From: Tautonia plasticadhaerens
Lineage (GTDB): Bacteria > Planctomycetota > Planctomycetia > Isosphaerales > Isosphaeraceae
DNA length: 64,000 nucleotides
Assembly (NCBI RefSeq): GCF_007752535.1
Contig: NZ_CP036428.1
Location: 1 to 64,000 of the forward strand
Reading direction: 5' to 3'
Position numbers and translations under genes: made by a program. The notes beneath the pieces were generated by a model, which had not been told where the DNA came from, searched no databases, and was given only the letters and a program-made list of their open reading frames with translations. Positions 1 through 9,199 of this stretch are shown piece by piece. Positions within the stretch are counted from its first letter, which is position 1; each line of letters starts with the position of its first letter.

Positions 1-1470
1 ATGGGGGCGCAGATAGCGATGGACGAGCTGGTCGACTCGCTGTTCCCGGACATTCCCCCCACGGAATTGCAGACCATCAGCGGCCGGGACGAAATGAACC
101 TGGCTGAGTTTCCGATCACGTTGCTGAGCGACCGCGCGCCGAAGGGGCAGAAGGCCATCAAGTTCCAGGACGAGGTCTTCGACGAGCGACGCGGTAAGCT
201 GATCACCCGCAAAGTTGTCATCGAGGGGTCCGAGGAATACGGCCTGCCGACGGCCGTCGACGACGAGGTCATCCTGGCCCTGCTGCAGATCGCCAAGCAG
301 ACCAACGACTTCGGCAGCCGCGAGGTCCTCTTCACCCGGCTGCAACTGATCCAAATGCTGGGCTGGCCCAACGACGGCCGCAACTACCGGCGGATCGTCC
401 TGTCGCTGCAGCGGATCGCCAGCATCACGCTGCACTACGAGAACGCCTGGTGGGACAAGCGCCGCCGGGCCTGGACGACGCGAACGTTTCACATCATCGA
501 CAACGTCGAAATCAATGACAGCCGCTCGGCCCAACAGGAACTCTTCCCCTCCTTCTCGCGGATCGTCTGGAACGAGGTCGTCTTCGACAGCTTCCAGGCT
601 GGCTTCCTCAAGGGGCTCGACTACGCGTTGTGCGTGCGGATGAAGCTCTCGACGTCGAAGCGGATCTACCGGTTCCTCGACAAGCGGTTCTACCACCGGC
701 CCGACTGGACCTTCGAGTTGAAGGACTTCGCCTACGAGCACGTCGGCCTCAGCCGGCGCTACGAGGGCAACGCCCACATCGTCCGCAAGCTGCAGCCGGC
801 CCTCGACGAGCTGACAGGACTGGGCTTCCTTGAGCCCCTTCCCGACTCGGAGCGGTACCTGCGCGACGGCAAGGATTGGAAGATCCGCCTGGTCAGGAAG
901 CAGCTCGACCCGGGGCGGGCGAAGGCGCCAGCGAAGGAGCCCCCGTCGCCGCTGGTGGCCGAGCTGGTCGTCCGCGGCGTCACCGAGGTGACGGCCGCCG
1001 AGCTGGTCCGGTCCCACCTGGCCGAGGCCGTCACCGAGAAGCTCGAGGTCTTCGACTGGATGGTTGCCAACGGCGACCGCCGCCTCCAGCGCAGCCCGGC
1101 CGGCTACCTCGTCGACTCGATCCGCAAGCGGTACTCGCCCCCCAAGGGCTTCGTCTCGAAGGCCGAGCGAGACCGCCGCGAGGCCGAAGAACGCGAGAGG
1201 GCCCGATGCGAAGCCGAGGAGCGCGAGCGGAAGCGGTTGGAGCAGGCCCGGCTGGCCGCCGAGCGATCAAAGGTCGCTGCCTACTGGGAGGGCCTCGGCC
1301 CGGTCGAGCGGGCCGCCCTGGAGTCCGAGGCCCTGGAACAGGCCGACGCCGCTCTGGCCGAGTCGCTGCTCACGAGCTGCGGCACGCCGCTGGAGTCGAT
1401 GGCCCGTCGCCTCATCCGCGAGGCTCACATCCGACGCCTCCTCGGACTGCCCGCCGCCGAGGCCGGCTGA
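1..1470 (+). CDS. plasmid replication initiator protein (RepA/RPA-like)
   Basis: Predicted to bind the plasmid origin and start replication. The N-terminal 300 residues read like the replication initiator A family of planctomycete and proteobacterial plasmids: an early 'NLAEFPITLLSDR' segment, then a winged-helix-type region with 'TRLQLIQMLGWPNDGRNYRR', then 'RMKLSTSKRIYRFLDKRF'. Residues about 390-430 form a charged Glu/Arg/Ala-rich stretch, probably a coiled coil. The ATG is the first base of the window, so an upstream start or ribosome-binding site cannot be judged. The 489-residue length suits the family. It points the same way as parA-parB, which lie 56 kb downstream. The origin itself was not located; only short CCTGACG repeats were noticed just 3' of the gene. 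Confidence 0.85.
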   Translation: MGAQIAMDELVDSLFPDIPPTELQTISGRDEMNLAEFPITLLSDRAPKGQKAIKFQDEVFDERRGKLITRKVVIEGSEEYGLPTAVDDEVILALLQIAKQTNDFGSREVLFTRLQLIQMLGWPNDGRNYRRIVLSLQRIASITLHYENAWWDKRRRAWTTRTFHIIDNVEINDSRSAQQELFPSFSRIVWNEVVFDSFQAGFLKGLDYALCVRMKLSTSKRIYRFLDKRFYHRPDWTFELKDFAYEHVGLSRRYEGNAHIVRKLQPALDELTGLGFLEPLPDSERYLRDGKDWKIRLVRKQLDPGRAKAPAKEPPSPLVAELVVRGVTEVTAAELVRSHLAEAVTEKLEVFDWMVANGDRRLQRSPAGYLVDSIRKRYSPPKGFVSKAERDRREAEERERARCEAEERERKRLEQARLAAERSKVAAYWEGLGPVERAALESEALEQADAALAESLLTSCGTPLESMARRLIREAHIRRLLGLPAAEAG

Positions 1471-1701
1471 TTGCCCTCCTGCCCCGCGTCGGCCGTTCCG
1501 ATTGCCATCGGCCCTGGGCGGGCTCAGCCAGGCCGGTTAACCAGTTACTAGCGAGCCCAATGGTCTGATGGATGCGCAACACGTCCTGACGCCCTGACGG
1601 ACTTCTGGGCGACCTGACGCCACGGCGGACCTCGCCGCCTGCATGCGACGGGTCCGCTCGGGGCCTCACGAGAGGGCGAGGTTGGGTGTGGGAAGCGTGC
1701 C

Positions 1702-2565
1702 TCAATGCCGAGGTTCGGCGACTTCGGGCCCGGGACCCATTGCCCGGGCACAGGCCGCTCGCTCGGAGGCTAGGCGCTCCCGCAGCCCGGCGGCCGGAGC
1801 CCAGGGATTGACCCTGGCGGACCGCGTCCCCAGGTCCCTCGGGATGCACCGGGCGTGGAAGTCGCGGCCGGAGCACTGCTTACAGCTCTCGTAGCGCGAC
1901 CCGGGCTGCGGCGTGTCCGCCCGGCGACGGACCCGGCCCCGCCCGCGGCACCCCTTGCAGAGCCTCCAGCGCCACGGCGGCTGGAGCGAGGCGGCGGGGC
2001 CGAGCAGCGAGCCCGGTGAGGTGTCCGGGTGCGTCATATCGCCGAAGCCCTCGATGATGCGGATGTCGTCCCGGTCGAGCCGGACCTCGCGCCGGATCAG
2101 TTCGATCGCCGGCCGCACCCGGCCATAGAGGCGGACCGACTTGTCGAACAGCCTCAAACCGCGTCTCCTGGAGGCGACGCCGGAGCTTCCAAATTTTGAT
2201 CCACTTCCCGGCGGTGTAATGGCCCTCCGGGGCGAGCCGGGGCTTCTTGACTAACGCCTCATCCCCCAGTCGGGCATCACCTCCGGCAGATCGGCGTCGT
2301 CCGGAGCGACGTCGACCTGCCGTCCGTCCGGATCGCCGGGGCCAGGCGTCGCGACGTCGGCCTGGAGGTCCCCACCGACCAGCGGGGCGTCGCCGGGGGC
2401 TGCCTGCCTCGGCGCCACCGGCTCGGTGACGTCCGGCTTGGTGACGGCGACACCTTCCTCGCCTCGATCGGGCTCGGTCGGAGGATCGCCTGCCCCCGGT
2501 CCGGCCGATCCCCTCTCGTCAATCGGCATGTCGGCCCGCCCGACGTCCTCTTTGGCGGTCTGAGG
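1702..2565 (-). pseudogene. decayed Cys-rich hypothetical gene, 5' end cut by an IS
   Basis: No known function. The clearest part is 1702-2157, whose translation contains two CxxC pairs (CKGC and CKQC), as in a zinc ribbon, after the segment 'VRLYGRVRPAIELIRREVRL'. Upstream, plausible coding sense continues in other frames: 'APEGHYTAGKWIKIWKLRRR' around 2160-2250, then an acidic Pro/Asp/Gly-rich stretch at 2251-2529 that stays open into the end of the IS at 2566. The simplest reading is a single gene on the minus strand that lost its start to the IS and suffered two single-base frameshifts, near 2155 and 2255. Alternatively 1702-2157 is a small intact gene starting at TTG 2157. The family was not recognised. 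Confidence 0.4.
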
Positions 2566-3665
2566 GGCGTTGTTGCACGGAGAGTGTAGTCGCAGGAAGT
2601 CCCCCGACCTTGGCCGGCCTACGCCACCCGCACGCTCTGCGGCATCCCGAGGCGGGTCATGATGTTCAACGCCCGGCCCCGGATCGCACCCTCGGTCGCC
2701 TGGCGTTCCGGCCTCCGGCTAGCCAGATGATCGCCGAAGATCACCTTCAGCCGGCAGACCCCCGTCTCGGCCAACGACCTCATGTGGTAGCCGGACTCCC
2801 GCTTCCACGCGTTGCGACCGGACCGCCGGATGGCCCGCAAGTTCTCGTCACGGGCCAGCGGCGGACCGGAGGTGTTGCCGTGCTTCCAGATCCGGGCGTT
2901 GCCCCTCGGCGGGATCAGGATGCGACCCGTGCGGGGCTCCAGGACCCGATACACCTTCCGCTTGTCGTAGGCCCCGTCGCCCGCCGCAGCGGCGATCTCC
3001 CGGTCGATCGGCTTGAGCAGCGGCTCGGCCATCTCGGCGTCATCGACCCCGGCCTCGGTCACCATCACCGCCTGGACCTCGTGGGTCTGGGCGTCGATGG
3101 CCAGATGCAGCTTCCGCCAGGTCCGCCGCCTGGAGTAGCCGTGCTTGCGGACCTTCCACTCCCCCTCGCCGTAGACCTTCAGCCCGGTGCTATCGAGGAC
3201 CAGATGCAGCGGCCCCTTGCCCCTGCGGGCCAAGTCCACCGCCACCTCGGCGGCCCGGCGGGAGAGGGTGCTGTAGTGAGGCACGTCGAGGTCCAGGCCC
3301 ATCAGTTCGAAGATCGAGGCGGCCATGCCCTGCGTGGCCCGCAGGGGCAGGTGGGAGACGGCCCGGAGCGTCAGCAGGCACCGGATGGCCGCATCGCTGT
3401 AGACGAACTGCCCTCCCCATTGATTCGGACCCTGGTAATGCCAGGCGTCGAGGGCTCCTTGATCGACCCAGACGGTCAGCGAGCCACGCCGGACGAGGGC
3501 CTGGTCGTACTCCCGCCAGTTGCGGATGCGGTAGACGGCCCTCATGGTGGCCTGGCGAGCGAACGACTTGCGAGAACGACGAGTGCGGCGGGGGGTGCGG
3601 GTCTGGCTCATACCCAAGTATACGGAAGGCCATCACCAAGGCGAGCCCCTTCATGCAACAACGCC
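2566..3665 (-). mobile_element. IS5-family (IS903-like) insertion sequence, copy A
   Basis: A 1100-bp element with imperfect terminal inverted repeats (GGCGTTGTTGCATGAAGG at the transposase 5' end, GGCGTTGTTGCACGGAG at the 3' end), resembling the IS903 ends. It matches copy B at 51973-53072 in opposite orientation. The 9-bp flanks do not form a direct repeat: left flank ggtctgagg, right flank cggcagcga. The right flank is the exact reverse complement of the sequence to the right of copy B (tcgctgccg), so the two copies share a target duplication across 48 kb. This is the signature of an inversion, described in the findings. Confidence 0.93.
2619..3617 (-). CDS. IS5-family transposase (copy A)
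   Basis: DDE transposase of 332 residues carrying out cut-and-paste or replicative movement of its IS. The sequence 'YRIRNWREYDQALVRRGSLT' near the N-terminus is typical of the IS903 subgroup of IS5. Candidate catalytic residues are the Asp in 'VLDSTGLKVYGEG', the Asp in 'AAGDGAYDKRKVY' and the Glu in 'SLAETGVCRLK'. The protein is identical to the one encoded at 52021-53019, so duplication is recent. The frame is intact and fills nearly the whole element, so it is probably functional. Confidence 0.93.
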   Translation of the reverse strand: MGMSQTRTPRRTRRSRKSFARQATMRAVYRIRNWREYDQALVRRGSLTVWVDQGALDAWHYQGPNQWGGQFVYSDAAIRCLLTLRAVSHLPLRATQGMAASIFELMGLDLDVPHYSTLSRRAAEVAVDLARRGKGPLHLVLDSTGLKVYGEGEWKVRKHGYSRRRTWRKLHLAIDAQTHEVQAVMVTEAGVDDAEMAEPLLKPIDREIAAAAGDGAYDKRKVYRVLEPRTGRILIPPRGNARIWKHGNTSGPPLARDENLRAIRRSGRNAWKRESGYHMRSLAETGVCRLKVIFGDHLASRRPERQATEGAIRGRALNIMTRLGMPQSVRVA

Positions 3666-3760
3666 CGGCAGCGACCGAACCTGCTGGCCTCGTTCATCCG
3701 CCACGCCGGAATCCCACTCCGGTTGGAGTCCTTGTCTCTTTGGCAAGGCTGGGCTCAGTA
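3666..3760 (+). pseudogene. detached 3' end of an IS630-family transposase and its right inverted repeat
   Basis: Starting at the IS5 boundary, the plus strand reads R-Q-R-P-N-L-L-A-S-F-I-R-H-A-G-I-P-L, the usual C-terminus of IS630-type transposases. The first three codons (cgg cag cga) duplicate the last three codons of the interrupted transposase at 53073-53081, in the same reading frame. A right terminal repeat (tctctttggcaaggctgggc, 3734-3753, continuing to a TA at 3759-3760) mirrors the left one at 54081-54104. This fragment therefore belongs to the IS630 copy at 53073-54106, now about 49 kb away. Confidence 0.85.
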
Positions 3761-3962
3761 TACCGAGAAAATTCTCCCCGTCGGTACGGTTCCTGGCTGA
3801 GCGGGCCGGCGACGTCCATGACGATGGCATGACAGAGATCCCCCACACTCCGCGTGGGAGGCCCGTCCGGTGTCACGCCACCGTCGCGGCCATCCTCCTC
3901 GGGACAGCCAACGTCGGGCGGCGGCATGGCCGGCGGGCCGGCGGCCGCGAAGGGGTACGCCC

Positions 3963-4619
3963 ATGCAGCGACATCGAGTGGTCGGGTCGTGGTCGCGTGC
4001 GGACTGGGAGCGGCTGCCCGTCGAGGCACGACCCCGCGGTGCCATCCCCTTCGGGGACGGCTGGGTCCAACTGGCGGAGGTGCCACTGCGAGGCCCGGCG
4101 GGGACGAATGCCGGGCGAACGGCATCCGAAGCGGCCGGGGAGTCGTGGGACGCGTGTGCGTGGCCGCAGGGCTCGGTGAGGGCTCGGACCGGGACCGTCG
4201 GGCTCATCGAGCCGGCGGGAGATGGCCTCGAGGGGAAGTCCCCCGGGCCGCCCCTCTCGCCGGACGGGGGGATGCCCGATGGCCACGACGTGGCCATCGC
4301 TCGCCGCCCGATTGTGATCGGCAACGCCGATGGCCTGCACCTGAGGGCCGCGACCCTCTTCGCCTGCCTGGCCGGGCGGTTCGCGTCCGAGGTCCGCGTC
4401 CATCGCGACGGCCGGGCGGCCGACGGCAAGAGCATCCTGGACCTCGCGACGCTCGCCGCCGGATGCGGCACTCGTCTCAACCTGGAAGCCCGCGGGCCGG
4501 ATGCCGAGGCGGCCCTCGCGGCGTTGGCCGGGCTCGTCTCGGCCCGATTCCACGAGGGGAGCAATTCATGCCCCGAGTGGGCGGGACGCTTGGCACAGGA
4601 AAAGCTCAATAAATTATAG
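3963..4619 (+). CDS. HPr-like phosphocarrier domain protein with N-terminal extension
   Basis: The C-terminal 90 residues fit the HPr fold of the phosphotransferase system: 'GLHLRAATLFACLAGRF' carries the His (about residue 126) that takes phosphate from enzyme I, and 'DGKSILDLATLAA' carries the regulatory Ser (about residue 157). The first 110 residues are unlike HPr and not recognised, so the 218-residue protein is more than twice the usual 85-90. The ATG at 3963 was chosen because it follows a purine-rich AAGGGG; an upstream in-frame start at 3870 would add 31 Arg-rich residues. No other PTS gene is near. A regulatory (NPr-like) role is possible but is inference. It precedes the YihY gene by about 60 bp of unusually A/T-rich sequence. 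Confidence 0.65.
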   Translation: MQRHRVVGSWSRADWERLPVEARPRGAIPFGDGWVQLAEVPLRGPAGTNAGRTASEAAGESWDACAWPQGSVRARTGTVGLIEPAGDGLEGKSPGPPLSPDGGMPDGHDVAIARRPIVIGNADGLHLRAATLFACLAGRFASEVRVHRDGRAADGKSILDLATLAAGCGTRLNLEARGPDAEAALAALAGLVSARFHEGSNSCPEWAGRLAQEKLNKL

Positions 4620-4678
4620 GATATTCTGTTCAAATTTGAATGCGATGTCCGACCCCTCGCACGAGGTTCGCCCTGACG

Positions 4679-5689
4679 ATGAGGATGAAGACCTTCTGGG
4701 GATTGCTCCGGCAGACCGCCCGCGAGTGGCACGCGGACAAGGCCCACCGCCTCGGGGCGGCCGTCGCCTTCTACTGCATCCTGACGCTCGTCCCGCTGCT
4801 GGCCGGGGCCGTCGCCCTGGCCGGCCCGGTCCTCGGCGACCGGGCCGCCCGCTGGCGGGTCGTCGAGCAGATGCGGCGCATCGTCGGCGTGCGGGGCGGC
4901 GAGGCGGTCGAGACGCTCGTCATCAGCACCGACACGCCCGAGACCGGGGCGGTCGCCCTCGTCGGCGTCTCCACGCTGCTGTTCGCGGCCACCGCCCTGT
5001 TCGGCCAGCTCAAGGACGCCCTGAATACGATGTGGGGGGTCCACCCCGTGCCGGGACGCGGGCTGCGCGGCCTGCTCCGCGAGCGGTTCCTGTCGCTGTC
5101 GCTGGTGCTGGGCGTCGCCTCCCTGCTGCTCGTCTCCTTGACCCTGGGCCTGGGCCTGGCGGCCCTGGGCGACTCGCTCGTCGACCTGCTGCCCGGCTAC
5201 GCCACGGCCGTGCGGGCCGGGCACTTCGCCTTCTCGCTGGGCGTCGTGGCGACGACCTTCGCCCTGGTCTTCAAGTACCTGCCCGACGCCCACATCGCCT
5301 GGCGGGACGTCTGGGTCGGTGCCGGCATCACGGCGGTGCTCCACGCCGTCGGCGTGGCCGCCGTCCGGCTGTACCTGGACCGGTCGCCCGTCGGGGTCGC
5401 CTACGGGGCGGCCAGCTCCTTCGTGGTCCTGCTGCTGTGGGTCTACTACTCGTCGCAGATCCTCCTGTTCGGGGCGGAGTTCACGCAGGTCTACGCCAAC
5501 GCCCACGGCGACCGGATCTGCCCGGCGGCGGACGCCGAATGCGTGACCGAACAGGCCCGTGCCCGGCAGGGGATGCCGCGAGGCAAGCGGCCGGGCCGAC
5601 GAGGTCCGAAGGAGGACGGGCATGCGGGAGGGACGCGGGAAGCAGGCAGCATCGCGGTTCGTCCTTCGAGCAGGAGGCGAACTCGCTGA
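4679..5689 (+). CDS. YihY/virulence factor BrkB family inner-membrane protein
   Basis: Integral membrane protein of the YihY (formerly mis-assigned 'RNase BN') family; its physiological role is unsettled. Family signs are the N-terminal 'EWHADKAHRLGAAVAFYCIL', the segment 'LFGQLKDALNTMWGV' and the C-terminal 'YYSSQILLFGAEFTQVYANA'. About six hydrophobic helices are visible. The last 60 residues are basic and low in structure, a common cytoplasmic tail in this family. The ATG at 4679 gives MRMKTFW directly before the first amphipathic helix; an upstream ATG at 4640 would add 13 residues. A/T-rich sequence at 4608-4640 could hold a promoter. Confidence 0.88.
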   Translation: MRMKTFWGLLRQTAREWHADKAHRLGAAVAFYCILTLVPLLAGAVALAGPVLGDRAARWRVVEQMRRIVGVRGGEAVETLVISTDTPETGAVALVGVSTLLFAATALFGQLKDALNTMWGVHPVPGRGLRGLLRERFLSLSLVLGVASLLLVSLTLGLGLAALGDSLVDLLPGYATAVRAGHFAFSLGVVATTFALVFKYLPDAHIAWRDVWVGAGITAVLHAVGVAAVRLYLDRSPVGVAYGAASSFVVLLLWVYYSSQILLFGAEFTQVYANAHGDRICPAADAECVTEQARARQGMPRGKRPGRRGPKEDGHAGGTREAGSIAVRPSSRRRTR

Positions 5690-6010
5690 GGTCGTGCCGA
5701 GGACGGCGGTCTTCTGAGACTCGCCGGCCGGTCGTAACATAAAGGATCCTTGCCGGACGGTGTGCCGGGGTGCGCGCGGTAGGGGGAGCCGATCGGCCGA
5801 CTTCCGGCCGGGCGAAAAGCCCTGCTCGGTCGCCGACCGCGGCGGCGACCTTCCTGCGCGGCCTGCGCACCCGTGGTCGACCTTGATTCTAGCCTTGCAT
5901 CGAAATCGGCAGGCGGACGATTGCGTCAATCGGGGCAGAGGACGCTGCGCAAAACATCGACTCGGTCGGGCTCCCAATCGCTCGGTCGAGGGCGGCCGCA
6001 TGCGGGCCGC
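5690..6010. other. intergenic region between convergent genes
   Basis: About 320 bp between the YihY gene and the permease operon, which converge here. No coding sense was recognised. At 5922-5940 it carries one copy of a short dispersed motif (TGCGTCAATCGGGGCAGAG) that recurs with variations near 10970, 28617 and 40717, each time outside genes. No clear terminator hairpin was seen. Confidence 0.4.
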
Positions 6011-7174
6011 TCAAACCTCCCGGAGGGCGTCGATGACATTCATGCGGACGGCGCGCACGGCGGGGAAGAGGCCGCCGAAGAGGCCCATCGCGGCCGTCAT
6101 GACCAGCGCACCGCCCAGCACCCAGGGGCCGAACCGGAAGTTGATCGTCACCTCCGAGAAGGTCGAGAAGTTGCTCGTGCCGAAGGTCAGGTTCGACAAG
6201 GGCAGGGTCGCCAGGAGGCCGAGCGCGCCGCCCAGCAGGCAGAGCAGCAGCGACTCGCTGAGGAAGGAGGCGAGGATGTCCCGCCCCCGGAAGCCCAGCG
6301 CCCGCATCGTCCCGATCTCCCGGGAGCGGGACTTGACCGCCGAGAACATCGTATTCGCCGAGGCGAACATGGCCCCGATCGAGAGCAGCAGCGCGATCAG
6401 GATGCCGGCCGCCTTGAGGAAGGCCCCCGACTCGGTCTGGCTCTGGAAGTAGTCGACCTCGTCCATGGCGAGGAGGCCGAAGCGCTCGTCGTCGCGGATC
6501 GTCGCCCTGAGCCGGTCGCGGTCGGCGGCTGATGCGGCTCGGAATTGCACGCAGGAGACGCTCCCCTCGCGGCCGGTGTTGCGGCGGAGGTCGCCGATGT
6601 CGGCCCAGATCTCACTCTCGGCGGCGCTGCCGCCGGCGGTGAAGATGCCGACAACGCGGTAGGATTCGTTGCTGCTGATCCGGAACTCCTCACCGAGCCC
6701 GGCCCCCTTGAACCGCCGGGACAGGTTGACGCTGGCGAGGCATTCGCCCTTGCCCGGCTCCAGGTCGCGGCCCCGGACGATCGTGAAGGCGGGCCGGAGC
6801 GCCCGAGACGCGGGCACGACCCCGCGCAGGGTGACATTGGCCCGGCTGCCGTCGCGGCGCTCAACAATTGGGATGGTTACCACCTCGGGCGCTGCCAGCA
6901 GGCTCCCGTTGGCATCCCGGGCGACGCCGTCGAGGTTGGCGAGCTCGTCGGCCTTCGCGGCCTCGAACCCGCTGTTGACGTCGGTCGTCGAGCCGTTACG
7001 CAGGACGATCAGGTCGAGCGGGTCGCCCGAGACGTCGAGGCTGTGCTGCAGGCCGTCGATGAAGCCGAAGAGCACGCACGACGACCATACGACCAGGCCC
7101 GTCGCCAGGACGGCCAGCAGCGTGGTCGCCCACCGGACCCGGAGGTTGCGGACGTTGTATTTGATCGGGATCAT
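6011..7174 (-). CDS. ABC transporter permease, FtsX/MacB type
   Basis: Membrane component of an exporter. The 387-residue protein has one N-terminal transmembrane helix (residues about 17-40), a large periplasmic domain of the MacB-PCD type, and three C-terminal helices with the family segment 'VKSRSREIGTMRALGFRGRD', which couples to the ATPase. It is the last gene of a four-gene minus-strand operon (adaptor, ATPase, permease, permease), starting 6 bp after the stop of the preceding permease. Substrate cannot be told from sequence; homologues export lipoproteins, peptides or small molecules. Confidence 0.88.
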   Translation of the reverse strand: MIPIKYNVRNLRVRWATTLLAVLATGLVVWSSCVLFGFIDGLQHSLDVSGDPLDLIVLRNGSTTDVNSGFEAAKADELANLDGVARDANGSLLAAPEVVTIPIVERRDGSRANVTLRGVVPASRALRPAFTIVRGRDLEPGKGECLASVNLSRRFKGAGLGEEFRISSNESYRVVGIFTAGGSAAESEIWADIGDLRRNTGREGSVSCVQFRAASAADRDRLRATIRDDERFGLLAMDEVDYFQSQTESGAFLKAAGILIALLLSIGAMFASANTMFSAVKSRSREIGTMRALGFRGRDILASFLSESLLLCLLGGALGLLATLPLSNLTFGTSNFSTFSEVTINFRFGPWVLGGALVMTAAMGLFGGLFPAVRAVRMNVIDALREV

Positions 7175-7180
7175 CGCGGT

Positions 7181-8389
7181 TCAGACCACCTTCCTCAGGC
7201 CGTTGACCACCGAGAGCCGGGCCGCCTGGGCCGCCGGCACGACGCCGCTGATCAGGCCGATGACCAGCGAGACGCCCAGCCCCAGCAGCGCCACATCCCA
7301 CGGCACGGAGAAGAACGGGAGGAAGCCCCCGGTGTAGGGCGACACGTCGATGACATCGAAGAGGGCCTTGGCCCCCAGCGCCCCCGCCATGCCGCCGAGG
7401 CCGGCGATCAGCGTCGCCTCGGCCAGCACCAGGAACAGGACCAGGCCCTTACCGAAGCCGATCGCCTTGAGCACCGCGACCTCCGTGGTCCGCTCCCGCA
7501 TCGCCATGGCCATGGCCACCCCTGAGACGCAGACCAGCGAGAAGACGACGGCCATCCCGACGTAGAAGATGTAGTCGCGCATGTCGCCGAGCATCTCGGC
7601 GAACATCTGCACGAACGCCTCTTCGGACTGCGTCCGCGTGGGGACGTCGCTGTTGCGCGTCTCGGCGTCGATCTTCTCGGCGACGGCCGTCATCGCGACC
7701 GGGCCGGTGCATTTGATGACGATGCTGCCGGCGTTACCGGCCATGTTGCTGCCCATCGGGTTCCGCTTGAGCGCCTCCTCCATCAAGTCGAAGTGGAAGA
7801 AGACCGAGCGGAGGTCGGCGTTGTCCGGGCCGTCGTAGATGCCGGCGACCTTCATGTCCAGGTCGATCGGGTAGATGTCCCCCTTGAGGCGGATGACGTC
7901 GCCGACCGCGAGGTCCCGATCCTCGCCCACCAAGACGCCCTCCTCGGCTAGCTTGCGGCCGACGACGCAGGACGTCCGGTCGTTGCGGAAGGCGCTGAGC
8001 TGCTCGGGGGGGATCGTCAGCTCGCCGTAGACGGCGAAGAGGGCGTCGGCGTCGACGCCGAACTGGGCGAAGGTCGCCCGCTCCTCGCCGACGCGCCCCC
8101 CGAACCAGGAGAGCGGGCTGATCGCGACGATCCCCGGGACCTCGTCACCCTCCTGCCAGGCCCGGATCTGATTGACCAGCGAGATCGGCACCGGCTGGGC
8201 GAAGCCCTGGGCGCTCATGGTCATCAGCCGGTTGTACTGGCGCGAGTCGGCCGCCACCTCCCGGTAGAGCGCGATGAAGGAGATCAGGATCATCATCAGG
8301 AACAGGCTGATGCCCACCGAGGCGACCGTCAGCAAGGTCCGCACCGGATTGCGCCGGGTATTCCGGGTGATGTAGCCGAGGAACTTCAT
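7181..8389 (-). CDS. ABC transporter permease, FtsX/MacB type
   Basis: Second permease of the same exporter, 402 residues, with the same plan: an N-terminal helix ('VASVGISLFLMMILISFIAL'), a periplasmic domain, and three C-terminal helices including 'MRERTTEVAVLKAIGFGKG'. The start ATG at 8389 overlaps the stop of the ATPase gene by 4 bp (ATGA), implying translational coupling, and it begins exactly at [10 protein letters not shown]. The two permeases are only distantly alike, suggesting a heterodimeric membrane unit. Confidence 0.88.
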   Translation of the reverse strand: MKFLGYITRNTRRNPVRTLLTVASVGISLFLMMILISFIALYREVAADSRQYNRLMTMSAQGFAQPVPISLVNQIRAWQEGDEVPGIVAISPLSWFGGRVGEERATFAQFGVDADALFAVYGELTIPPEQLSAFRNDRTSCVVGRKLAEEGVLVGEDRDLAVGDVIRLKGDIYPIDLDMKVAGIYDGPDNADLRSVFFHFDLMEEALKRNPMGSNMAGNAGSIVIKCTGPVAMTAVAEKIDAETRNSDVPTRTQSEEAFVQMFAEMLGDMRDYIFYVGMAVVFSLVCVSGVAMAMAMRERTTEVAVLKAIGFGKGLVLFLVLAEATLIAGLGGMAGALGAKALFDVIDVSPYTGGFLPFFSVPWDVALLGLGVSLVIGLISGVVPAAQAARLSVVNGLRKVV

Positions 8390-9105
8390 GATGCGGCCTC
8401 CAGCGAGGAGGTCGGCTCGGACTGGCTGTCGCCGACCAGGCGGCCCTTGTCCAGCCGGAGCAGCCGTCCGGCGCGACGGGCGGCCAGGGGGTCGTGGGTG
8501 ACCATGACGATCGTCTTGCGGAACTCGCGGTGGAGCAATTCGAGCAGCCCGAGGATCTCCTCGGCGGTGTCGCGGTCGAGGTCGCCCGTCGGCTCGTCGG
8601 CCACGAGGAGGTAGGGGTCGGTGACGACGGCCCGGGCGATGGCCACGCGCTGCTCCTGCCCGCCGGAGAGCTGGCGCGGGTAGTGGTCCTCTCGGCCCTC
8701 CATGCCGACGATCCGCAGGGCCGTCCGCGCCCGCTCGCGCCGCTGGCGGCGCGAGAGCCGGGTCAGCAGCAGCGGCAGCTCGACGTTCTCGACCGCCGAG
8801 AGCACCGGGATCAGGTTGTAGAGCTGGAAGATGAACCCCACGTTGGCCGAACGCCACCGGGTGATCGCCGAGTCGGACATCTGCGCGATGTCCTGGTCGT
8901 GGACGATCACCTCGCCGGCGGTCGGCCGGTCCAGGCCGGCGATGAGGTTGAGCAGCGTCGTCTTGCCGGACCCCGAGGGGCCCATCAGGGCGAGGAACTC
9001 CCCCTGATCGACTTCCAGGTCCAGCTCGCTGAGCACGGGGACGCGGATCTGGTCGCGCCGATACTCCTTCGACACGTTCCGCAGCACGATCGACGGGACG
9101 GACAT
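8386..9105 (-). CDS. ABC transporter ATP-binding protein, MacB/LolD type
   Basis: Energises the two permeases downstream. It has a Walker A '[13 protein letters not shown]' (residues about 41-53), the ABC signature '[15 protein letters not shown]', Walker B '[12 protein letters not shown]' and the switch His in 'IVMVTHD'. The 239-residue length is normal for stand-alone LolD/MacB-type ATPases. The ATG at 9105 follows a strong GAGGAGGAG ribosome-binding site; an in-frame extension to 9231 lacks one. It shares an ATGA overlap with the following permease. Confidence 0.92.
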   Translation of the reverse strand: MSVPSIVLRNVSKEYRRDQIRVPVLSELDLEVDQGEFLALMGPSGSGKTTLLNLIAGLDRPTAGEVIVHDQDIAQMSDSAITRWRSANVGFIFQLYNLIPVLSAVENVELPLLLTRLSRRQRRERARTALRIVGMEGREDHYPRQLSGGQEQRVAIARAVVTDPYLLVADEPTGDLDRDTAEEILGLLELLHREFRKTIVMVTHDPLAARRAGRLLRLDKGRLVGDSQSEPTSSLEAAS

Positions 9106-9199
9106 CTGCTCCTCCTCGCGGTCCCTGGGGATGGAAGCGGCGTGGTCCGCGGCGCCTCGGCCGATCGGCCCGGCGCGCACGCCGGCCGGACGGGGATCA

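Noticed and set aside
1565-1625. Three CCTGACG repeats just after the replication initiator, considered as iterons.
   Set aside because: Too short, irregularly spaced, and without an A/T-rich tract; not enough for an origin call.
2610-3800. Long open frame opposite the IS5 transposase, and its twin opposite copy B.
   Set aside because: Pro/Gly/Arg-rich antisense shadow of the transposase; only the last 45 codons at 3666-3800 matter, as the IS630 tail.
3761-3962. Possible continuation of the MBL gene to the right of the IS630 3' end.
   Set aside because: Joining 54107 to 3761 through the TA target gives only about 20 codons and a stop with no MBL sense, so the other IS630 flank is not the missing part of that gene.
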